Assembly: GCF_029961145.1 (NCBI RefSeq)
Contig: NZ_JASBRG010000003.1
Coordinates: 496,001-560,000 of the forward strand
Source of the DNA: Pinibacter soli
GTDB taxonomy: Bacteria; Bacteroidota; Bacteroidia; Chitinophagales; Chitinophagaceae
Direction of reading: 5' to 3'
Length of the DNA stretch: 64,000 bases
Below are positions 1 through 9,223 of this stretch, one piece after another. The position numbers and the translations under genes were made by a program. The notes beneath the pieces are model-generated. The model did no database searches. It was given only the letters and a program-made list of their open reading frames with translations, and was not told the origin of the DNA. Within the stretch, counting starts at the first letter, position 1. Each line of letters opens with the position of its first letter.

Positions 1-212
1 AACACGGATTTGACAGATTTACACGGATGTTTTACCACAAAGGTCGCGAAGTAGCATCACTCGAATACAGTGTTACAGCAAAAAGCGCAAAGGAAGTAAA
101 GAGGAGTTTCTTCTTTGCTTCCTTTGCGCCACCTTCGCGTCCTTTGCGGTTAAAAAAAGAACCGTAAAAATCAGCGAAAATCAGTTAAATCAGTGTCATC
201 TGCGTGCTCCCT
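1..212. repeat. Nested word-type inverted repeat
   Basis: The gap before the first gene is almost entirely inverted repeat. Arm 34-51 (ACCACAAAGGTCGCGAAG) pairs with 133-150 at 16 of 18 positions, and arm 85-102 pairs with 112-129 at 17 of 18. Outside them, 2-29 (cacggatttgacagattta-like) is similar to the reverse complement of about 168-207. The related word aaatcag/cagtgtcatctgcgtgc occurs again at about 14756-14790. The window edge cuts the element, so its full size is unknown. A transcript would fold into a long hairpin. Its function is unknown. Confidence 0.7.
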
Positions 213-214
213 CA

Positions 215-1189
215 TCACTCGTATGTCACCACGCCACTATACAAAGTGCCTATCCATTTTTTGCCTTTTGTATCCGCGGTCATGGAGAGAATGCCTGAGT
301 GTACACCGGGAATAACGAGCGGGGAGTGGCGTTCATTTTCCACCTTGTATAAATAATTACCGCCCACCCAGGTCACATCATTTTCGCACACCAATGTTTT
401 GAAACCACCGCCGTTTTCCGGAGTAGACATTTCTTCCCACTGGCTGTTTTTTTGACGGATCACGTTTTTAACGGACGTGCCGGAAAGTGCAGCCAGCACA
501 TTATTATTGTTATCGACGGTCAATGCATTGGGAAACGCTGATGGATATCCCATTTCAGGTAAACGGAACGACGTCCATTTATTATTCTGCCATTTCTTAA
601 TGCTACCGGTAAAAGCAAAGCTGTTGAATGTGCCCACCCACAGGTCGCCGTTTTGATCAGCACTCATAGAGAGAACAAGATCACTTCCCGCATCGATCAC
701 CTTCCAGTTTGTTTGAGCAGAAATGCCCGCAAGTTCGCCGCCTTCAAAACCGATCCACACGGTTTTGTTCACTTTGTTATAAGTCATACAGGTTACTGCG
801 TTGCTGGAAAAGGGGCTGTTTTCGATTGTAAAAATCTGCCAGTTTCCATTGTCGTATCTGGCCACGCCTTTGTCTGTACCGATCCATATAATATTTACTT
901 CTTCCACGGCAATGGCTCTGATGAAGGAAGAGGGTAGTGGAGAGTTGGAAGTGTCGAAAAACTTCCAGAAGCCGTTTTCCAGGTAAGCAAGTCCTTTGGG
1001 AGTGCCGGCCCATGCAATGTTATTTTTGTCAACGGCAATTGCATTGATCTGGTTGTCGGGTAAACCAGAGTTAGTGGTATTATAAATTACCCATTCATCT
1101 TTTTGCCCCGGGGGCTCATTCAGCAAGTCTGTTTTTTTGCATCCTACACATAGCGAGATCAGCAAAAACAGGTAAACAATTTTTTTCAT
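215..1189 (-). CDS. Beta-propeller (Reg_prop) lipoprotein
   Basis: A 324-residue lipoprotein. The signal peptide ends in LCVGC with Cys at about residue 17. The body is a run of two-component-regulator propeller repeats of the form L-P-x-N-x-I-x-A-I-A-V-D-x-x-N-x-x-W-x-G-T, ending in KWIGTLYSGVV. This is the kind of sensor blade found in hybrid two-component and Y_Y_Y regulators, but no membrane helix, kinase or DNA-binding domain follows. It is therefore probably a free periplasmic or outer-membrane propeller. It is divergent from susC with a 731-bp gap, and may sense or bind glycan for the PUL. That role is inferred from position only. Confidence 0.8.
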   Translation of the reverse strand: MKKIVYLFLLISLCVGCKKTDLLNEPPGQKDEWVIYNTTNSGLPDNQINAIAVDKNNIAWAGTPKGLAYLENGFWKFFDTSNSPLPSSFIRAIAVEEVNIIWIGTDKGVARYDNGNWQIFTIENSPFSSNAVTCMTYNKVNKTVWIGFEGGELAGISAQTNWKVIDAGSDLVLSMSADQNGDLWVGTFNSFAFTGSIKKWQNNKWTSFRLPEMGYPSAFPNALTVDNNNNVLAALSGTSVKNVIRQKNSQWEEMSTPENGGGFKTLVCENDVTWVGGNYLYKVENERHSPLVIPGVHSGILSMTADTKGKKWIGTLYSGVVTYE

Positions 1190-1920
1190 TCAAGGTGTTG
1201 TTTTAAGGTCATGGTGTCTGACAATTTTTTTATCTAAACCGTTTTCTCGGATAAGGAATTTTTTTTATAAGATATGGGAGCGGTTGGGAATAGTCCCGGA
1301 GAAACGAAAATCAGTCGCATTCTGTTAAAATTTGGAAACAAAAACGGATAGAAATATGGGGTATGACGTCAAAAAAAGCGGGTCATTCTCTTGGATAGTG
1401 GGAGCATGTACCCAAATATTCTTGTCCTTATTAACAACTAATGAGCGCAAAACAATAATATTTGCTGTGAAAATTGAAATTAACGGGTCAATTAACCCTG
1501 TTAATTTAGAAAAGATTGCTTGCGGAAAGGGAATGATTTACAAGCTAATAGCTCAATTAAGAAGCCATAATTTGGAAATTATAGATTAATTAAACCATTA
1601 ATTAATTCTTTTTTGGAGAAAAACTGAGGATTAATTTTCAAATTAATCTCTTGGATATACCAGAAGTTAACCCTCTGAATGTTTCTTGCATTGTCTTTTG
1701 TTAAATAAAAGCTTGTCAATGAAATATTCACCTCAAGGCATATTGCCAGCCTTTGCACCCTCAGTATTATATTTTATACGGGGCAATTATCTGCATCAAC
1801 TTTTCTATCAATTAAAATTTTCCATTATAGCTAAGCATTCACCACCAAAAATGGCACTAGTGCCATAACAACCTTAATTATTTAAACTCTTAATTTTTAT
1901 TAAACCAAAAAGCTTGAAGT
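1190..1920. other. Long AT-rich leader upstream of susC
   Basis: A 731-bp gap between the divergent propeller lipoprotein and susC. It contains an 85-codon open frame (1332-1589, +) ending in a helix-rich stretch (MIYKLIAQLRSHNLEI) that faintly recalls a winged-helix tail. I see no family match or start context that supports calling it a gene. TATATTTT at 1768-1775 resembles the Bacteroidota -7 box, but its nearest TTTG (1752-1755) is only 12 bases upstream, too close for a good promoter. The susC promoter and leader probably lie here. No clear terminator or word-type inverted repeat was seen. Confidence 0.4.
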
Positions 1921-4900
1921 ATGAAAAAACTGCTTTTTACGAATTTCAACCGTTCGTATCATGACTGGCGGGCAAGTCGGTACATAAAACCTGCCGCGGT
2001 CGTGTTGACTCTTTTCTGCTCATTGCTTGCCCAGGCACAGACACCTGTAAAGGGAAAGATTACGGGCGACAAAGGAGAAGCCATCCAGGGAGCAAGCGTT
2101 AAATTAAAGCATTCAAATAAAGGCGTGGCGACAGACACCAACGGTAATTTCTCTTTGTCACTTAAACAAGGCGATACGCTGGTTATTTCTTCTGTAGGAT
2201 ATAGTCCTTACGAATACGTTGTTAGAAATACCAACGGCATTAGCGTTTCCCTGGCTTCGCAGGTAACTGCATCTACCATGAATGATGTGCTGGTGGTAGG
2301 TTACGGCACGCAAAAGAAAGTAACAGTAACCGGAGCGGTGTCTACCTTAAAAGCGGCAGAACTGGTTACTACCAAAAATGAGAACGTTGTGAACATGCTA
2401 ACCGGTAAAATTCCAGGTTTGCGTATGACACAAAAAACCGCTGAACCGGGCGCTTACGAAAATTCGTTCGATATCCGTGGTTACGGTGGAGCGCCATTGA
2501 TCGTTATCGACGGTGTGCCTCGCGGTGGATTCGAAAGAATGGACCCAAGCGAAATCGAAAGCATTTCAGTATTGAAAGATGCTGCTGCTGCTGTATACGG
2601 TGTAAACGGTGGTAATGGTGTTATCCTGATCACTACAAAGAAAGGCACAAGTAAAGATGGCAAGTTCGACATCAACTATTCGTTTAACCAGGGCTGGCAA
2701 CAATTTTTGGGTATGCCTGAGGGAGTAGGTCCTGTTGACTATATGATGCTCACCAACGAAAAAACAAAACGCGATTTTGGAAATAACTTCATTTCCAATG
2801 CTCCGCCTTCTTACACTTATGAGAATATTAAGCCCTGGATCGATGGTAAATTCGTAGGTGCAAATTGGCCGGATGCCGCATTTACAAAAGTTTCTCCGCA
2901 GGTTCAGCACAACATTAACGTATCTGGTGGTAATGATAAGGTAAATACCTTCATCAGCCTTGGTTACATGAAACAAAGCGGTTTGCTGCAAACAAACAGT
3001 CTCAACTACGACAGATGGAACCTTCGTTCTAACGTGAACGTTAAAATCACCAATAATTTAAAGGCAACACTGTTATTGTCTGGTGTATCCGATACAAAGA
3101 ATGCACCTTACCAGGACTTGTGGACCATTTTCAAATACGCATGGAACCAGGTTCCTATCAACCAGATTTATGCCAACAACAATCCTGCTTACCTGAACGT
3201 AATGCCGGACAACGTAAACCCGGTTGCGGTGGTGGATCAGGCGAAAGTTGGTTACAAGAAATTTACTTCTAAAAATCTGCAGGCCCAAGGGGCCCTTGAG
3301 TGGGAAATTCCATGGGTAAAAGGGCTGAAGGCAAGAGGAATGTATAACTATGGTTATTCCGTTAATGATAATACAGCTTATGCAAAGATGTATAACCTGT
3401 ATGCATACAATGCAGATGACAGTACTTACAAGGCGTCACAGGTGAGCGCTACCGGTCGCTCTGTTGCAACATTGAACCGCTCGTACGCTAGCGGAATAAG
3501 TACTTTAGGACAACTGTCATTGACATATGCCAACTCATTCGCCGGCGCTCATAACGTAAGCGGTTTGTTAGTGTACGAAGAGAGCCATTCTAAAGCAGAT
3601 AACATTTATGCCCAACGTAACATGCCTATTCCTGTTCCTTATCTGTTTGGCGGTGTTTCTGGTACAGATGAACAAGGTGGTACACAATCAAACGGCGTAG
3701 GCGAATTTGCTACAAGAAGTTTTGTTGGCAGAGTTAACTACGATTACAAAGGTAAATATCTCGCTGAGTTCAGCTTCAGAGAAGATGCTTCTAACAAATT
3801 CATGCCGGGTGGTAAACAATGGGGTTTTTTCCCGGGTGTATCGGTTGGTTATAGAATTAGTGAAGAACCATTTTTCAGGAACCTGGTTTCTTCCGATATC
3901 ATCAGCAGTTTAAAGATTAGAGGGTCTTATTCTCAAATAGGTAGTTCAGACAACCCTGATCTTTACTTCCAGTACATTTCCGGCTATGCATATCCAACAG
4001 TTGATCGGGCTGATAAAAAAGTATTGGGCTACATGATGGGTGGTCAGTATGTTACGGGTGCTCAAAGTCGTGGTTTAACTAACCCCGATCTTACGTGGTA
4101 CACAAACGACATCACTAACATTGGTGTAGACTTTACTTTGCTGAAAGGTAAATTAGACGGTACTGTTGAAGTTTTCAGAAGAGTTCAGAATGGTTTGCCT
4201 GCTACAAGACAAGCTCAGTTGCCGGGAACAACAGGTGCTACATTGCCTCAGGAAAATCTTGATTCAAGAAAAACGCAGGGTATAGAAGGTATTCTTACTT
4301 ATAAAGAAAGATTTGGAGCATTCGGTCTTACAGTATCCGGTAATGCTGCCTTTGAGCGTACTCAAAACCTGCATAAAACAGAAGGAGCTCAAGGTAACCA
4401 ATATCAACAATGGAGAAACGGACAATCTAACCGCTATACAGGTCTTGTATGGGGTACAGACTACGCCGGACAGTACACTTCATATGATCAGATCTACAAT
4501 TCAAAAACAAATAACGGCGGCGGCAACAATACTGTATTGCCTGGTGACTACTACATGCAAGACTGGAACGGTGATGGTGTGATCAATGGTGATGACTATC
4601 ATCCAATCGCAATACAGGATCTGCCTTTGATTAACTATGGTCTTACTATCGGTGCATCTTACAAAGGATTTGATTTTACTGCATTGTTTGCAGGTGCTGC
4701 AGGCGTTTGGACATCATACGGTGAGCAATTGGGCGAACCATTAATGTATGGCAGAAGTGCGCTCACAAAATTCCTTGACAGCTGGCACACTGTAAATCCT
4801 GATGACAATGTGTATGATCCAAACACACAGTGGGTTGCAGGTAAATATCCTTCAATGGGTTATCCTTACGGTAATATTCAACATTCAACAAAAGGTATCA

Positions 4901-5157
4901 TCAATGCATCTTATGTGCGTTTGAAAACCATTGAGCTTGGTTATTCATTACCACACAAATGGATGGATAAAGCGCGTGTAAAAAATTGCCGCATCTATGT
5001 GAATGCCTACAACCTGTTTACAATTACAGGTCTTGATGATGGTGTTGATCCTGAGCATCCGGGTTCTTTCCCAGACGCTTCTTTCGACCAGGCATTGGGT
5101 GGTTATAAATACCCATTGAACAGAACATTTAACGTAGGTGGTACAATTACTTTCTAA
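1921..5157 (+). CDS. SusC/RagA TonB-linked outer membrane transporter
   Basis: A 1078-residue SusC-type porin that imports oligosaccharides across the outer membrane using TonB energy. There is an N-terminal signal peptide ending near AQAQ. A carboxypeptidase-regulatory-like domain covers about residues 44-115 (KGKITGDKGEAIQGASV, then the SVGY turn). The family signature DVLVVGYGTQKK lies at about 121-133, followed by the plug (IRGYGGAPLIVIDGVPRGG) and a 22-strand barrel ending in an aromatic strand (NVGGTITF). The length is normal for the family. It is the first gene of the PUL and is followed after 18 bases by susD, with which it forms the SusCD complex. The start is ATG AAA AAA after an A-rich leader. 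The glycan is not defined by the sequence. Confidence 0.97.
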   Translation: MKKLLFTNFNRSYHDWRASRYIKPAAVVLTLFCSLLAQAQTPVKGKITGDKGEAIQGASVKLKHSNKGVATDTNGNFSLSLKQGDTLVISSVGYSPYEYVVRNTNGISVSLASQVTASTMNDVLVVGYGTQKKVTVTGAVSTLKAAELVTTKNENVVNMLTGKIPGLRMTQKTAEPGAYENSFDIRGYGGAPLIVIDGVPRGGFERMDPSEIESISVLKDAAAAVYGVNGGNGVILITTKKGTSKDGKFDINYSFNQGWQQFLGMPEGVGPVDYMMLTNEKTKRDFGNNFISNAPPSYTYENIKPWIDGKFVGANWPDAAFTKVSPQVQHNINVSGGNDKVNTFISLGYMKQSGLLQTNSLNYDRWNLRSNVNVKITNNLKATLLLSGVSDTKNAPYQDLWTIFKYAWNQVPINQIYANNNPAYLNVMPDNVNPVAVVDQAKVGYKKFTSKNLQAQGALEWEIPWVKGLKARGMYNYGYSVNDNTAYAKMYNLYAYNADDSTYKASQVSATGRSVATLNRSYASGISTLGQLSLTYANSFAGAHNVSGLLVYEESHSKADNIYAQRNMPIPVPYLFGGVSGTDEQGGTQSNGVGEFATRSFVGRVNYDYKGKYLAEFSFREDASNKFMPGGKQWGFFPGVSVGYRISEEPFFRNLVSSDIISSLKIRGSYSQIGSSDNPDLYFQYISGYAYPTVDRADKKVLGYMMGGQYVTGAQSRGLTNPDLTWYTNDITNIGVDFTLLKGKLDGTVEVFRRVQNGLPATRQAQLPGTTGATLPQENLDSRKTQGIEGILTYKERFGAFGLTVSGNAAFERTQNLHKTEGAQGNQYQQWRNGQSNRYTGLVWGTDYAGQYTSYDQIYNSKTNNGGGNNTVLPGDYYMQDWNGDGVINGDDYHPIAIQDLPLINYGLTIGASYKGFDFTALFAGAAGVWTSYGEQLGEPLMYGRSALTKFLDSWHTVNPDDNVYDPNTQWVAGKYPSMGYPYGNIQHSTKGIINASYVRLKTIELGYSLPHKWMDKARVKNCRIYVNAYNLFTITGLDDGVDPEHPGSFPDASFDQALGGYKYPLNRTFNVGGTITF

Positions 5158-5175
5158 ACTATTGAACATTACATT

Positions 5176-7038
5176 ATGAAGAAACGATTTCTAAATATAG
5201 TAGCAGGGTGTTTACTGTTGGCTTCTTGTCAGAAGCTTGACATACCACCTGTTGATATCTTAACGGATGATCAGATATTCGGCAGCGAAGCCGGTATCAA
5301 TGCTTACCTGGCACAGGTTTACAGAAAATTGCCAATTGAAGATTTTACTTATCGCCCCGATGGCCGTAACGATGGTGCAGGCAACATAGGCTTTAACCTT
5401 CACCACGAGTGGGAGCACTTCTATTGCGAAGCCGCTGCAGATGGTGAAATGGTAGGCCCTTACGGTGGTGTTGATATTGCCGGAGGTTTTGGTTACTGGC
5501 CATATCGTGACATCCGCGATGTAAACTATTTCATCGAAACGCTTCCCGAATACGCCAAGAATTTTACACCCGATAAAGTAACCAGCCTGCTGGGTGAAGC
5601 GCACTTCCTCCGTGCATACTACTATTTTGCTTTGGCAAAAAGATATGGTGGAATTCCTATCGTGAAAAACGTACAGCACTATCCTCAGCAAACTATTGAA
5701 GAGCTGCAAGTGCCACGTAACACAGAGGAACAAGTGTGGAACTTCATTGGTAATGATCTGGATACTGCTTATCAAATGTGTAGCGAAACCAATGTAGCGG
5801 AAAGAGCCAATAAGTATGCAGCAATGGCGTTTAAATCAAGAGCGATGGTTTACGCCGGAAGTATTGCTCGTTATGGTTCGCAGGTGTTTGTTGATGGCGC
5901 TGCACATTCACAGGGTCTTGTTGGTATTTCTGCAGACAAAGCTGCGGGCTTCTACCAAAAAGCCATTGACGCGGCAAAGACACTGGAAGGCAAATATTCT
6001 TTGTACAGAGCAAAGACTGATAAAACCGACAACTTTGTAAACATCTTCCTGGATGCTAAAAGTCCTGAGAACATTCTTATCAGATCATTCTATGCAGGCG
6101 ATCCTGAAAGAAACCACAGCTTTGATGCCACATACTCACCCAACAGTGATATGAACTATATGACAGCTGGTGGTTTGTCAAGAACATATCCGACACTTGA
6201 GTTTGTACAACATTTCAATTCATTTGATTTTGTAACAAACGCAGATGGTACGCCAAAACGTTACAACTCACAAGCTGAAATGGCACAAGGTCTTGAGCCA
6301 CGCCTGAGAGCAACAGTTTATTTCCCTGGTGATGTGTTAAGAGGAGTGCCATTCGATGTACAAGCCGGCATCTATCCTTCTTTCTCCGGTACCGCTGCTG
6401 ATGAAGTGGCCAAATCGCCAGGTACACGCAGTTACATTCTTTCGGGTGATCACCAAACAACACGAAATGGCAGATTGATCATTGGTAAAGCTGGCATGTA
6501 TCCTCCTGCATTTGGTAATGATAACAATACACGCACTGGTTTTTATGTACGCAAATACATCGACTACAACAAAGGCATCTCTGCGGTTAATCTTTTCACC
6601 AGCACAACTCCATGGATCGAGTTGCGCTATGCCGAAGTGTTATTGAATCGTGCAGAAGCTGATATCGAATTGAATCAAACTAGCGATGCGTTGAAATGCA
6701 TCAACGACATCAGAGACAGGGCAGGTGCGCCACTGGCAACCGCAGCCGATATGACTGTAGCGACATACCGCAACGAAAGAGCAAAAGAACTTGCTTTTGA
6801 AAACCACTACTGGTGGGATATTAAAAGATGGAGAATTGCGGATCAGCTTTTGAGCAACACGCACTTCCACGGTTTGATGCCTTACTACGTAGAATCTGAA
6901 AACAAATACATATTCCTGAAAGAGCTTGAACTCTTCAACAGGAACTATGCTTTCGAAAAGAAGTTCTACTACGAGCAAATACCTGGCGGCGAGCTTGCAA
7001 CAAATCCAAACTTGTATCCCAATAACCCAGGCTATTAA
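5176..7038 (+). CDS. SusD/RagB outer membrane lipoprotein
   Basis: A 620-residue lipoprotein with lipobox LLASC (Cys about 19). It is the surface lid that hands glycan to SusC. Family marks are the TPR-like segment with AHFLRAYYYFALAKRYGGIPI near residue 145, the C-terminal RYAEVLLNRAEA block near 480-495, and RNERAKELAFENHYWWDIKRWR near 535. It is translated 18 bases after susC, which fits one transcript. Nothing appears truncated. It is slightly longer than the usual 500-600 residues. Confidence 0.97.
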   Translation: MKKRFLNIVAGCLLLASCQKLDIPPVDILTDDQIFGSEAGINAYLAQVYRKLPIEDFTYRPDGRNDGAGNIGFNLHHEWEHFYCEAAADGEMVGPYGGVDIAGGFGYWPYRDIRDVNYFIETLPEYAKNFTPDKVTSLLGEAHFLRAYYYFALAKRYGGIPIVKNVQHYPQQTIEELQVPRNTEEQVWNFIGNDLDTAYQMCSETNVAERANKYAAMAFKSRAMVYAGSIARYGSQVFVDGAAHSQGLVGISADKAAGFYQKAIDAAKTLEGKYSLYRAKTDKTDNFVNIFLDAKSPENILIRSFYAGDPERNHSFDATYSPNSDMNYMTAGGLSRTYPTLEFVQHFNSFDFVTNADGTPKRYNSQAEMAQGLEPRLRATVYFPGDVLRGVPFDVQAGIYPSFSGTAADEVAKSPGTRSYILSGDHQTTRNGRLIIGKAGMYPPAFGNDNNTRTGFYVRKYIDYNKGISAVNLFTSTTPWIELRYAEVLLNRAEADIELNQTSDALKCINDIRDRAGAPLATAADMTVATYRNERAKELAFENHYWWDIKRWRIADQLLSNTHFHGLMPYYVESENKYIFLKELELFNRNYAFEKKFYYEQIPGGELATNPNLYPNNPGY

Positions 7039-7044
7039 TCAAAC

Positions 7045-7150
7045 TAAAAATTCAAAAGTAAAAAGTAAAAATGGTCGACAATTGAAAGAACGTTTTATAA
7101 TCACGCAGTCCTTTTTGACTTTTGATTTTTTACTTTTTACTTAATTTTTT
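7045..7150. repeat. Word-type inverted repeat (aaaagtaaaaagt)
   Basis: This is the gap between the SusD gene and the DUF3823 gene. The left arm at about 7045-7072 (attcaaaagtaaaaagtaaa) is complementary to about 7112-7150 (the arm carries gacttttgat and ttttactttttactt). The spacer is about 40 bases. The same word is reused in the gap at 32,995-33,120. Inside an operon, such a hairpin could be an RNA processing or stabilising site. That is inference. Confidence 0.65.
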
Positions 7151-7162
7151 AAACAGTGAATT

Positions 7163-7888
7163 ATGAAATTGAAATCATTTAAAATATTGAGCCTTGGAGT
7201 TTCCTTGTTGTTCTTTGCTTCTTCTTGTGTAAAGATGGACACTTACGCAGGGCCGGATGCATCTTTAAGCGGTAGCGTTATTGAAGATGGCGGGAAAACC
7301 AATGTGCAAACCTGTTCAGGAAACTTCTCCATCAGGCTTGAGCAACTGAGTTGGGATAGCACACCTTCACCACAGGACATTCCAGTTAAGTACGATGGTA
7401 CCTATCAGAACCTTAAATTATTCTCAGGTCACTACCGCGTATCTATTCATGGTGGTGCGTTCTGGCCGGTGGCTCCGGAAGAAATGGACATCAGTTCAGG
7501 ATCTTCTCACGACTTCAAACTGACGCCGTATTTGGTTGTCAGCAATTTCAAAGCAGAGATGACAGACAGCACCACGCTGAGACTTACATACTCTCTTTCT
7601 GCTCCAGTTGCAGGCATACCAAAGATTCTGGAAATTCAGCCTTACCTGAACACTACACAAATTGTTGGACCCGGAGCTTCTATTTATGATTTCTCCGACC
7701 TCAATAAAGTAGCTATCAACAAAGACTGGGCAGACTTTAACGCCGCCGAAAAAAACGGAGAGATCATTGTTAGCAATCTTATCCCAGGCCGTATTTTTTA
7801 TGTAAGAATGGGGGTGAAATTTGACAACAATGATAAAAGCTCAAACTTATCCAGCGTTATTAAAATAACCGTTCCCGCTAAGAAGTAA
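7163..7888 (+). CDS. DUF3823 domain lipoprotein (SusE-like position)
   Basis: A 241-residue lipoprotein with lipobox FASSC (Cys about 22). The start of the mature protein (KMDTYAGPDASLSGSVIED) and the later ISSGSSHDFKLTPYLVV stretch match the DUF3823 pattern, a small two-domain surface protein common directly after SusCD pairs. The second half (about 120-238) looks like an Ig or Fn3-type beta sandwich (LRLTYSLSAPVAGIPKI and PGRIFYVRMGVK). Its likely place is the outer-membrane surface, binding glycan beside SusCD. The operon order and a 2-base gap to the next gene support co-expression. Confidence 0.85.
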   Translation: MKLKSFKILSLGVSLLFFASSCVKMDTYAGPDASLSGSVIEDGGKTNVQTCSGNFSIRLEQLSWDSTPSPQDIPVKYDGTYQNLKLFSGHYRVSIHGGAFWPVAPEEMDISSGSSHDFKLTPYLVVSNFKAEMTDSTTLRLTYSLSAPVAGIPKILEIQPYLNTTQIVGPGASIYDFSDLNKVAINKDWADFNAAEKNGEIIVSNLIPGRIFYVRMGVKFDNNDKSSNLSSVIKITVPAKK

Positions 7889-7914
7889 CGATGCAAACCA
7901 TAAAATCATTTAAA

Positions 7915-9060
7915 ATGAAAATCTCAAAACTAATACTTATAGCATCCGTACTGGGAGTATTTATCGCAGGAGGATGTAAGAAAGATTCATTTACTTCAAG
8001 AGATACAAGTAAGTTGAAGCCAACACCAAAGGATTCAACTCCGCCGGATCCAACACTTGTTATGTTCGATCCTGCCGATGAAACAACCGACTGGGAAATT
8101 TCAGGTGGTAAAGGACAGATAGATAATGCAGCAAAAAAAGAAGGCACCGCATGTTTGTCTTCCGTAATTGGTGCCGGTGATAATGATGGTTACCAGCACT
8201 TCATTAAAAGACGTCCTACTGCGGTTAACACTAATCAACCTATTGACCAGTGCCAGTTTGTTTTCTGGTTATACGTTTCCGATGTAAGCCAATTGAGAGG
8301 AGACGGACAAATTGAACTTTCAAGCTCAGGTCAATCTGATAAAAACGAAGCAAACTGGGACTTTGGCCCTGTTGCCAAAACGCTGAAAAACGGATGGAAC
8401 GAGGTGATGCTCAATCTAATTACTTCAACTCCCTCGAATGGCAATATTGATCTCACTAAGGTTAATTTCTTCCGTATATATTTCTGGTCGAAACAGCCAC
8501 GTGCTGCGGACTACACAATCAAAGTTGATTACCTGAGATTCAGAAAACGTCCGCCGATCAATGTACAGTTTGCAAACTGCGATCAAACAGACAACTGGGA
8601 GATGGCAGGAGGTACAGGACAGATTGATAAATCAAACAAGAAAGAAGGTGCAGCTTCTCTTAAAGCGACGATTGTTAAAACAGAAGATTATATGCACTTC
8701 ATTTTCAGAAGACCAGATCCTTTAAATCCGGGACTTACAAGGGCTAACGGTATATTCAGATTCTGGTTCTACGTAAGTGATGTAAGTGAACTTAAAAATA
8801 ATGACGGACAAATCGAGTTGACGAGTTCAGGGCAATCTGATAAAGCTGAAATGAACTGGAACCTCGATCAGATCATTCCTAATTTAAAAAGCGGTTGGAA
8901 TGAAATGAAGCTTGATCTTTCCAAAGGTAACGAGAATGGCAGCGATCCACTAGATCTTAGTAAGCCAAATTTCTTCCGCATATACCTGTGGGCAAAGAGC
9001 AAACCGCATAGTTCAGATCTTGATCTGAGAGTAGATGATTTCCGTTTTATAGAAAAATAG
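7915..9060 (+). CDS. Lipoprotein with duplicated glycan-binding-like domain
   Basis: A lipoprotein of 381 residues from ATG 7915 (lipobox IAGGC). An in-frame ATG at 7891 would add 8 residues but leaves no room for a ribosome site after the preceding stop. The mature part is two copies of one domain of about 160 residues. Each copy runs through W-E-[IM]-[SA]-G-G-x-G-Q-I-D, K-K-E-G-x-A, HFI-x-RRP, F-W-[LF]-YVSDVS-x-L, GQIELxSSGQSDKxExNW, GWNEx-x-L and NFFRIYxW. The fold looks like a jelly-roll carbohydrate-binding module. Position directly after the SusCD and DUF3823 genes suggests a surface glycan-binding protein. I do not recognise a named family. Confidence 0.75.
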   Translation: MKISKLILIASVLGVFIAGGCKKDSFTSRDTSKLKPTPKDSTPPDPTLVMFDPADETTDWEISGGKGQIDNAAKKEGTACLSSVIGAGDNDGYQHFIKRRPTAVNTNQPIDQCQFVFWLYVSDVSQLRGDGQIELSSSGQSDKNEANWDFGPVAKTLKNGWNEVMLNLITSTPSNGNIDLTKVNFFRIYFWSKQPRAADYTIKVDYLRFRKRPPINVQFANCDQTDNWEMAGGTGQIDKSNKKEGAASLKATIVKTEDYMHFIFRRPDPLNPGLTRANGIFRFWFYVSDVSELKNNDGQIELTSSGQSDKAEMNWNLDQIIPNLKSGWNEMKLDLSKGNENGSDPLDLSKPNFFRIYLWAKSKPHSSDLDLRVDDFRFIEK

Positions 9061-9067
9061 TTACAGA

Positions 9068-9212
9068 GCAATTAATAATTAATAATTAAGAATTAATAGG
9101 TGCAGCATTGGTTTTGTAAGACTAGCATCTCGTATGCTCAGCAGACGATTGCAAATACATTCACTAAAAAGTGTAGCCCCGTTAATTATTAATTATTAAT
9201 TATTAATTCAAA
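9068..9212. repeat. Word-type inverted repeat (aattaataatt)
   Basis: The left arm at about 9069-9098 (caattaataattaataatt) is complementary to about 9181-9209 (gttaattattaattattaat). The spacer is about 85 bases and includes gtgcagcattggtttt, a word partly seen again at 17,431. It fills the gap between the duplicated-domain lipoprotein and the first GH43 gene. Confidence 0.7.
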
Positions 9213-9223
9213 AAAACAAACGA

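Noticed and set aside
1332..1589. 85-codon frame upstream of susC
   Set aside because: No family match, no convincing start or ribosome site, and it lies in the leader of susC. A faint winged-helix look in its last 20 residues is not enough to call a gene.
1752..1775. TTTG...TATATTTT as the susC promoter
   Set aside because: The spacer is 12 bases, well below the usual 17-23, so the pair is probably chance in AT-rich DNA.
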